Of a stretch of DNA of 64,000 nt, positions 56,435 to 64,000 are shown piece by piece. Every line of letters starts with the position of its first letter. Positions within the stretch are counted from its first letter, which is position 1. The translations under genes were made by a program, and so were the position numbers. This DNA is from Pisaster brevispinus (taxonomy: Eukaryota; Echinodermata; Asteroidea; Forcipulatida; Asteriidae): positions 31,736,772 to 31,800,771 of the forward strand of contig JAMKCF010000001.1 of NCBI GenBank assembly GCA_023634235.1, given 5' to 3'. The notes under the pieces are model-generated. The model was not told the DNA's origin. It saw nothing but the letters and a program-made list of their open reading frames with translations, and searched no databases.

Positions 56435-56505
56435 TACACATGGTGTTACCGCAAACCGAATATACATTGATACCTCGCCATGCAATGCCTCAAGAACTGT
56501 ATCAA
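56435..56505 (-). repeat. Single relative of the 30.8-31.7 kb minisatellite unit
   Basis: Its reverse complement contains GCATGGCGAGGTATCAATGT and CGGTTTGCGGTAACACCATG, the two halves of the 68-base monomer, as one copy. Confidence 0.65.
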
Positions 56506-56778
56506 TGTAAAGACTGAATTACAGAATGAATGATTGAATTTTAATAATTTGAACGTTTCTGTTTATTTATTAATTTATTTAAATGCAAGTTCGCTCCAAA
56601 CAAGGTTGAAAGCAAGCCTTAGCAATGGGGCCACAAACCGTCAGACGTCAAAACACCGGGAAGCCGAAGGTAAGAATTAATACTCCTTTTCGTTAAACAG
56701 GCCGGTTCGTAGATGGAGTGAAACAGTCAACACGCAAGGTGCATTGGTGATACTTTTGAATTCTCGCATTTATTTAGA

Positions 56779-57063
56779 CTACACCGAACACTTTTCATGG
56801 CCACTCTCAAATTGATTAGTTGCTCGATTTGAATCCAGATCGGCAGCTATCCGTACGTCGCCCTCTTCTCTAGACCTCCAAAACGATCCAGCCTTCCTCC
56901 GAACATCAGATGGAATAACAATCCCAAACCGACCAATATTATGTTCTTTATGATAACCGCTACTTTTTTGTGTGGTCAGCTTTCTCATATACACGGCTCT
57001 CTGTAGCCATGGCAATATTCCAATTGTGATCAATATCAACGCCCGGTGTTTGGATACATTCAT
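56779..57063 (-). CDS. Possible small ORF, 94 residues
   Basis: ATG start, MNVSKHRALILITIGILPWL, a hydrophobic N-terminal stretch, then a basic/acidic tail (RRKAGSFWRSREEGDVRIAA, ending GHEKCSV). An overlapping frame starting at the ATG inside the X-box (57,083-57,085) reads MATEPCRDECIQTPGVDIDH and could instead be a first exon with a donor at AGCCGT|GTATAT, in phase with the segment at 51,645. Only one, or neither, may be real. Confidence 0.25.
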   Translation of the reverse strand: MNVSKHRALILITIGILPWLQRAVYMRKLTTQKSSGYHKEHNIGRFGIVIPSDVRRKAGSFWRSREEGDVRIAADLDSNRATNQFESGHEKCSV

Positions 57064-57077
57064 CTCGACAGGGTTCC

Positions 57078-57091
57078 GTTGCCATGGTAAC
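57078..57091. promoter_or_regulatory. Perfect palindromic X-box (RFX motif)
   Basis: GTTGCCATGGTAAC fits the RFX consensus GTNRCC-N(0-3)-RGYAAC exactly on both halves. RFX sites commonly mark promoters of ciliary genes. It lies at the 5' end of the minus-strand candidate ORFs and its centre contains an ATG on that strand. Confidence 0.55.
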
Positions 57092-57994
57092 CTGCAATGA
57101 TGCCCGTGACATTCCTCCGGTGGCAGGGGTAAACTCTCCGGCTAGGTGTCACGCTGCACTCAAAGGTAAAGTATTGAGTTCGCTCAAGCACACACAAAAC
57201 ACGTTTATTTAATCCACACACAAGGGGGCAGTACTTTTATTCAACGCCGTATATTATGACGCGTTGCTCGTGGCCGCGATCCACGATACCTTTATCAAAC
57301 CGTACCTCCTTATAGAATTCCACGCACAGCCCTCTCCATGCACGCTTATTAGGTTAGCCAAAAAGACACCACCAAAAAGACTCATACAACACAAGTTTAT
57401 AATTCGATAACTGCGATTGGACCACATGGTTCAATGTGCTAATTTCTGCAAGTGGGAAGATGCCAGAACTTGAAATTGCAATTTGTTTTTGTTTATCATT
57501 CAGAGCAGAGTGAGCGGAGAGTTTCCAGTTTTTATCACGCGCGGTAGTCTTGAGAGGTGAGTCGAACGTAAAAGTCAGCACCCTCTTACGTGCTGGTGCA
57601 TATTTTAATAACCGTTGTAGCTTCGGGGTACACGACCAATATGGCTGGTCGATATTTGAGACGATGTTTGCCTAAAATGTTCAGGATGGCTTGTCACACA
57701 AAACATTTCGGAGAAATCTCATCAAAATAAATCTGACATCGCTCACTCTAATGAACTGCAACATCAACTTCTAGGAATTTATGGATATTTGTTTGCATGA
57801 AACCCTTCCTGAGTATCAAAAAATAGTGGTTACAAAATCAAGGTTAAAAACTGGCTTGAGTATCTCCTTCAAAAAATAGAGTGGTATTGCTTCTGGCTTA
57901 TCGTAGGAGCTAGTCTTGTTTGACTTAATGTGGCTCCTATGTCTTATTGAGTTTTGTGATGCACTCATTTTCCAATAGATATAGGTAGTTCCCA

Positions 57995-58190
57995 ATAGAC
58001 GCCATCTTTACGGGCAAATTGCATTCTGGCTTGCAGGCGCGTCAAGCGCTCAAATTATTAACGCAGCCGCGCTGTTTACTAACCAATCCTGCAATGAGTT
58101 TTGTGAAATGTGCGCGTGCTGCACGCCGATCTCGCGCAAAACGCATGACTGTGTGTTCTAAATTGCCCGTGAAGATGGCCGATTTACGTC
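57995..58190. mobile_element. Palindromic element next to a second MITE
   Basis: Arms GCCATCTTTACGGGCAAATT at about 58,001 and AAATTGCCCGTGAAGATGGC at about 58,160 are inverted. The TATAGAC-type borders resemble family 5. Confidence 0.6.
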
Positions 58191-58192
58191 AT

Positions 58193-58337
58193 ATAGACTG
58201 TGCAAGTCTCGCGCGTATTCGAACATTGGGACCCGTTAAAGCACGTGAGTTTGTTTCTTTAACGCGTTAAAGCAATGTACGTGGGACCACAGTGGTCTCA
58301 AAAACGTTCGAATACGCGCGAGACTTGCACGGTCTAT
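58193..58337. mobile_element. MITE with 32-base terminal inverted repeats
   Basis: The arms at 58,193-58,224 and 58,306-58,337 differ at one of 32 positions; the core is CAAGTCTCGCGCGTATTCGA. The near identity suggests recent movement. A diverged single end lies at about 38,608-38,641. Confidence 0.85.
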
Positions 58338-61300
58338 TGCAACCTATCTATAGTACTCAAGAAAGTGGGGCAAAAGTTACACGGCTCTATTCCCACGTTA
58401 AACTGGTGTGAAATATAATTTTATTTGATAATCTTTCAGAGCGAAGTTTGAAACATGACGTCATCGGACATCAAAAACAAATGGGTCTGTATACATTTTA
58501 AAGAGGAATGACCGCGCCAGTCGTGAGCTCAAATTCGATGCTGTTTTGACTGAATATCATCAGAGTTCGGGAATGAACTGAAAATTCCCCGTACAAAAAT
58601 GTACAGACGGTTTGAATTGCGACTTCAACGAACTTGTTTGGATTGTGATAAAATTGTATACGTGTGGGTGTTCAACACAGTGACACACCATTTTAACGTG
58701 AGGTTAAAGACTTGTAATTTTTTCCCAGGAAAATGAGTGCATCAGAAAAAATGAATTTGACAGTGGCGCCCCTCTTTAACAACTTAGTCTTTACACACAC
58801 AAGAAATATTGTATTCAAGTCGCATGGGCTACATATCTTCATACATCGTGATTACTTTTTTGTTCAGCCTTTCGTCTTTATCGTAGACTTACTGACTTCT
58901 TTTGCCATTATTTAATTCAGAAACTGTGACGATGGTGTCAACGTCACTTGGGGGTAAATGGGAACTGTGAAAAAAAAAGCTTCATACATCTCATCACCAT
59001 TACAGTAGGTGTCATGGTCGTTTATGCCATTTACAATGGTGTGAAAATGACAAAATTATTCTCGACAAAGGAAGGGAAAGATCTGTGTCAATATCTCAAG
59101 TGTCTTGTGTAAATAAGAAGGCTGTGTGTGCAGTTAACTCTAGGATGTAAGATTACGATTGCAGATTACTAATGGTTGGATAGCATCAGCGGGTAGGCCC
59201 TACCACCATGCTTCGATGACATACAGGTGGGCGTGGTCAAACCTTGATTAAGCAAGGACGTCTCAGGGACGTTGGAATGATTTCATATCAATTTACGGTC
59301 GAGCAGCATTTGTCGTCTTAATTTATATTAAAGGAATTGAATTGGCCTTGGATTGCAGACTTTACTTTTACCCAAAATGACTCGAAAAGCTATTCAAAAC
59401 AACGAAAGAGGATTGAACAAAATTGGGACCAATTTGCGAGAATCAAATGGATCAGCTTTTGCTTTTTATGAAAACAAACATGTTTTATCAGTGTCTGGTG
59501 GATGCTGGCAGTCATCTTCTAACATGTATTTGCAACGAAATATCACTATTATTTATCTTATATGTTTGTTGTTGTTGTTTTTTTTTTTGCAAAGTAGGGC
59601 ACTGAATGTCATTCTCTAATGTAACAACATCACACTTTTTGCAATCATATGAACTGTTTCCAAATATAAATAATTCAAAAACAAGTACACCATCAATTTG
59701 TTTTCTTTGTTTGTTTGGGGTTTATGTCTATCGTAATTATACACAACATTACTGTTTCATTATGTACACAGAAGAAAGTATTTGTGGATTTTAGAAATTT
59801 GAAAAATAGAATTTTTTTTTCGTGATTTGTGAAAAAAATTGAGTATCTTTAAGCATACTCCTGCCCACCTCTTTACCACAAACCATCTGCTCTCATGTCA
59901 GACTGGCTTTACACATACTGCCTACATATCATTTTTTCACAAGAACCTAATGACGTCACATGCCCAAATGACCTTATCCGGCGAATGATCGGAAGTGAGG
60001 GAATTACAACCAATTTGACAGGTCACGCCTCGTATGACGCTGTGGGCGTCTGTTATAACCGAAGTCGGGAACCAGCGTAGGTGGGTATCGCTTCACTGAT
60101 GATGCGAGCCAACTCCGGCCTTTTTTGTGGTTATGAGAGGCCTTGCAAGAGTCACTGGTGCCCGACAGATTACGTTTCGAGTGTCTGCTCATTTGCGAGA
60201 TCAGTTACCTTCTGCGCAAAGGGCTGCTAAATTATTATATCCGGCTTCGGAAAGAGCTAAAAGCTTCCAGTTCTGGCTCACGCTGCGCTGCCCGTTTAGA
60301 ACTGTGGACTCGACAAAATGGTCTTAGCAGAGCCGACGTCCGAAAAAAAAAAAAAAAAAAAACACATATCAAAATTCATAAAGAACGATGCATGTGGAAA
60401 CATGACGTCACAACTGTGACGGGATACCCCAAACAGTGGAGTGCAAAAGCATTTGGCAACTATCTCGCTGCGAATCTACACTGACGTCGCGAATCACTTC
60501 TGAAATTGGGCAGGGAATGAACTGGGCTTAACGTCCGGAGCCAGACTTGCTGCCCGATTAAGCCAAAATTTTAAATTACGCAGACTGCCCGTGCGCTGCG
60601 GTCCTGACGTCATGTCTGAGTTCCCGCGTGCACTATATTACTACTGCACAGAGAAACCAAACGGGACCAGATTAATTGCAATGTGAGGACAGAGGGTACC
60701 TCCCCCAATGTTCCCTTTTTGTAACATTATATTTTGCTCTTGTACAGGGAAGTACGTACCCCTTAAAATCCTATTAAAGAATTCCTGAAATTCCAAGTAC
60801 ACAAAGAACACACAATAGGAAGGGGGTACCACCACGCCCATATCGAGCGCCTAATGACAGTTCTATTTTCGTGGTATGGATCTTCAAAACGAAAACATGT
60901 ATACTGTGATTGTATTGTACTGTGATATTACATTTGCGTTATAAACCCATAGCGCAAAATATTTTGGCTAATTTTGAAGTAGCTGACATCCACACAGGTT
61001 TCATACAGTCACTCATAGTTCATAGACTAGCGTATGTAATTATATTTACATGCATATCTGTTTGTGCACGATACAACGAGTTTCTTAGAACTTGTGTCCT
61101 AATTAGCACGCCATATCAATCTTCTTTACTATGTGAAAGCATCCTAGCATGAACCGCCTACCCCTTCCCCCACATCTATCAAATTACATTTTACTACAAC
61201 ATTTATAAGAAAATTTATGAAATATTGTCTTCATTATGACTTGGCATTGGGTGTTGTAGCTGCATGTGTTAGGAACCAAAGGTCCGACCCTTTCTGCAGT

Positions 61301-62486
61301 CCGTGCAAGGAGATCATTGTGGTCTAGTGTCTAGACTGATATTGGCATGATTATGTTACGAGTTCCTACATTAACGGTTCGTGTTTCAGACAGGCGTCGC
61401 CTGACTACTGGGTATATACGGTGTTTGGTTCTGAACGGTCAATAACAAGTTTTCAATCACCTCCTTAAGAAAAAAACTCACCCGTCGTTAAAGAAAATCG
61501 AAACATTTCCTGTGAAAGAAAATGGTTAAACTTCAATATCGTATGACTGTCGATCTTATAAATTGCCGTCAACTGCGCTCCCATGTTGTGTTTATTAGAT
61601 TGTGACTACGTATCCGTCCTGCAGCTAATTCATAAATGTTGCCTCCTGAAAGTTACAATTAATAAGGACAAATATTTTCCGCTAAAGCCGAAATATAATC
61701 CCACCCAAGACAAGAGACGTCAAAGCCTTGCCTCTAATTACCTTATCCAAACAACGGTAGACATAAATATTTATTGAAAAAAAAATATATATTACTGGCC
61801 TCACGTTTTGACCTTAGCGGAGTCTTTCTCAAAGGCTAAACAAATTGTATCGCAACTTTCATTTATATAAAATCAAAACACTCTCTATTTTATAATCAAG
61901 CCGCAATTGGTCAAATCATACAGAAATGACAGTCCTTTCTCTGTGGTCAAATGAATAATAAAAAAAAGTTGATTTGTAATGTTTAAAGTGGCGAGACTTC
62001 TTCACGACTGATCAGATATTTTTGAAACCGTATAGTGTTTTAGTTGTGTTCAACTCCAGTTTTTATGTTGAAGTAGCAGTTACGGATATTCAATCTTAAC
62101 TACTACATGGTTTAATATTTCACATTTTGTTGTTGTTGGTGTTGTTGTTGCTGTTGTGTTGTTGTTGGGGTTTTTTTTCAAACTTATTTTTAAATGGAAC
62201 CAAAACGGCTCCAATTCATCAAAAAGAAAAAAAGGGTAATGTACGGTCGGCTGTGTAGGGATAAGGATATTATAGCAAACATTTTAAAGTGAAACAATTC
62301 AAACAAGAATTGACCACGGTCTTCGTCATTGCGCATTGCGCAAAATACAGTAAGTGGAAATATAAATTCCCAAGTCGCGCAAGAATGCAAATATGTTCAA
62401 TAGACTGAACTTGTCCATATGGTGCAATCTTTGAACCCGATTGCCAATGCACCCTATACCGTTTCGAAGTGCTGTACAACCGTCGG
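58338..62486. other. No confirmed gene
   Basis: Holds four perfect CREs (58,456; 59,951; 60,403; 60,605), an A19 run at about 60,344-60,362, and a CCTCACGTTTTGACC repeat at 61,785-61,860. ORFs at 59,353, 60,143 and 61,583 were considered and not accepted. Confidence 0.4.
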
Positions 62487-62542
62487 TTATATACACGCGA
62501 TGCGACGTTCCTCCAACATCGTGACGTAATTCGATGACGTCA
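62487..62542 (-). promoter_or_regulatory. Candidate CRE/TATA promoter pointing left
   Basis: On the minus strand TGACGTCA (62,535-62,542) and TTACGTCA (62,522-62,529) precede TATATAA (62,487-62,493) by about 30-45 bases, a typical CRE-TATA layout, predicting a start near 62,460. No gene could be attached to it. Confidence 0.35.
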
Positions 62543-63451
62543 GCAACTGGCAAAACGGCAAGCTGTTTAGTTCGGACTACGCCGGAGGCCGGCTATTAGC
62601 TCCGGCTAAATAAAGAGGGCATTCTGAGGGCAGTTGGGAGATGCTGTGTGTTGTTAAGATTACGTTTGTATTGAGCGTGTGTGGTTATTTTTTTCCCCCG
62701 TGCTGTAAATTCTCATAAGACACACTGTGGCTTTGTTTGTTTAGTGTCTGCAAAATTGAAACAACATTGTCAACAAAATAGTATGACAACAGAAGCGTTA
62801 AAGGTATTGTACAGGACTGGTAGCTGACACAATAGTCGCAGACAGTGTTCATGTTTTGGGTGAACAACCATATAAATGAAATAACAAACCTGTGAAGATT
62901 TGAGCTTTATCCGTTGTGTGAGTCAGGAGAACCATGCGAAATTGTCAGCATGTAAAAACATTGTTCACAAGTTTGGTTGTAACAACCAAAAAGCAGTTTG
63001 TTTGTTTTTTGTGTTTTCTTCTTCTTATTATTATTTTATTTATTTATTATTGGTTTTTTTTTATAGGTTTTCAGATGTTAAGTTTATGATTGTTATTAGA
63101 TAAAGTTTTGTCAAGTATGACTTTATTTCAGAGGGGAATATTTCACAGAACAATGGTTATGAACTTCATTATAATCAGAAAGCATTCAGACTCAAATTAA
63201 ACAATGATATTTGGTATCATTTACCAATCCTGTATGATACCTCTACACGCAACCGATCGTCAACAAATATCTTTGTGATACAAACTGGTACAAACTGTTA
63301 TTTTATATATTATTATAATTTTTTTTTTTTTTTACATTGGTAATTTTGGGTTTGAAGGAAAAAAGCAAAAGAAATGTGTTTGGGGCCGGCAGAAAGTGAC
63401 TGATGCGAAATGCAGAGAAATTGTTAATTACACACTGACTTAAACTTGAAA

Positions 63452-63605
63452 AAGGAGAAGAAGAAGAAGAAGAAGAAGAAGAAGAAGAAGAAGAAGAAGA
63501 AGAAGAAGAAGAAGAAGAAGAAGAAGAAGAAGAAGAAGAAGAAGAAGAAGAAGAAGAAGAAGAAGAAGAAGAAGAAGAAGAAGAAGAAGAAGAAGAAGAA
63601 GAAGA
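63452..63605. repeat. (GAA)n microsatellite, about 50 units
   Basis: Roughly 150 bases of uninterrupted GAA/TTC. ORFs of poly-Lys or poly-Ser across it are artefacts. Confidence 0.98.
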
Positions 63606-64000
63606 CTTTTTTTTTTGACTTTTCAATGACATCTTTATTTCAAAACGATTGAAGTCAATTATAACAGTTTACATCATTACAGAGATAAATAACGTTACAT
63701 CATAACAGGGATAAATAATAATAACGTTGTCGACAATAAAAGTGTGAGCAAATAGTTTACGAAGGTATACAGTAAATGGGAGTATCCTTCGTCGGAAGAG
63801 ACAAAACCCACGCCCACCCCCTCCAACTAGACAAAGTGCCGAAAGAGTCACACACTCTTTGGAAGCATGCAGCGACCGCGGAATGCAAGACTCCTCCGAC
63901 ACCAAGAAAAACCGATCAAAGGGGGGGGGGGGAACGGAAAACGAAATCAACCTTCCCCTACGAAGGAGACTAATTCAAACAAGAAAAAACAAACTAACAC
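63606..64000. other. Right edge, no gene recognised
   Basis: Contains a direct duplication of TTACATCATNACAG..ATAAATAA at about 63,670-63,720 and a poly-G run at about 63,920-63,930. Confidence 0.4.

Noticed and set aside
61583..61777. Plus-strand exon after CTGCAG at 61.6 kb
   Set aside because: Mildly protein-like but runs into a dispersed repeat and has no partner exon.
63303..63652. Poly-Ser and poly-Lys ORFs
   Set aside because: Readings of the GAA/TTC microsatellite.
1..64000. CRISPR array, operon or prophage
   Set aside because: Tandem repeats here lack unique spacers, genes are intron-split and all families are metazoan.

Overview
This is a eukaryotic genomic window, most probably from a marine deuterostome and best guessed as an echinoderm such as a sea star. 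The guess rests on small exons split by kilobase introns, AT-rich DNA, metazoan protein families, many CR1/L2-like LINE ends, tRNA-derived SINEs, and a dense population of short inverted-repeat elements (MITEs). No bacterial, phage, CRISPR or organellar feature was seen. The species assignment is inference only.

Left end (1-11 kb): a complete four-exon plus-strand gene for a 153-residue CD225/dispanin-family two-pass membrane protein (1,028-4,411), with introns full of MITE and SINE copies. It is followed by non-coding DNA, a 68/136-bp minisatellite at 5.8-6.45 kb, an inverted-repeat element and a tRNA-derived SINE.

Middle (11.3-29.7 kb): the 3' fourteen coding exons of a minus-strand large Rab GTPase of the CRACR2A/RASEF/RAB44 group. 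They encode a coiled coil, a linker, a complete Rab domain and a CCSV prenylation tail, 455 residues in all. Splice phases match at every junction. The N-terminal, probably EF-hand, exons were not found. Its introns carry MITEs, LINE ends, a CAG/CTG tract beside a splice donor and a MITE a few bases from another donor.

Right half (30-64 kb): mostly repeats. There is a 68-bp minisatellite, a 340-bp imperfect hairpin, LINE and SINE remnants, 92-bp and 147-bp tandem arrays, a degenerate TTTATGG tract and a long GAA array. Between them lie isolated exon-like segments. On the minus strand, segments near 51.5, 47.9, 40.4 and 35.8 kb chain in compatible phase and end at a stop followed by a poly(A) signal; this may be an unrecognised gene, with an RFX-type X-box near 57.1 kb as a possible 5' end. 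On the plus strand, segments near 39.0-39.3, 43.5 and 49.5 kb also look coding. The two sets interleave, so not all need be real.

Two regulatory themes stand out. One MITE family carries CTCF-like motifs in opposite orientation at its two ends. The perfect palindromic CRE octamer TGACGTCA occurs about twelve times where about one is expected.
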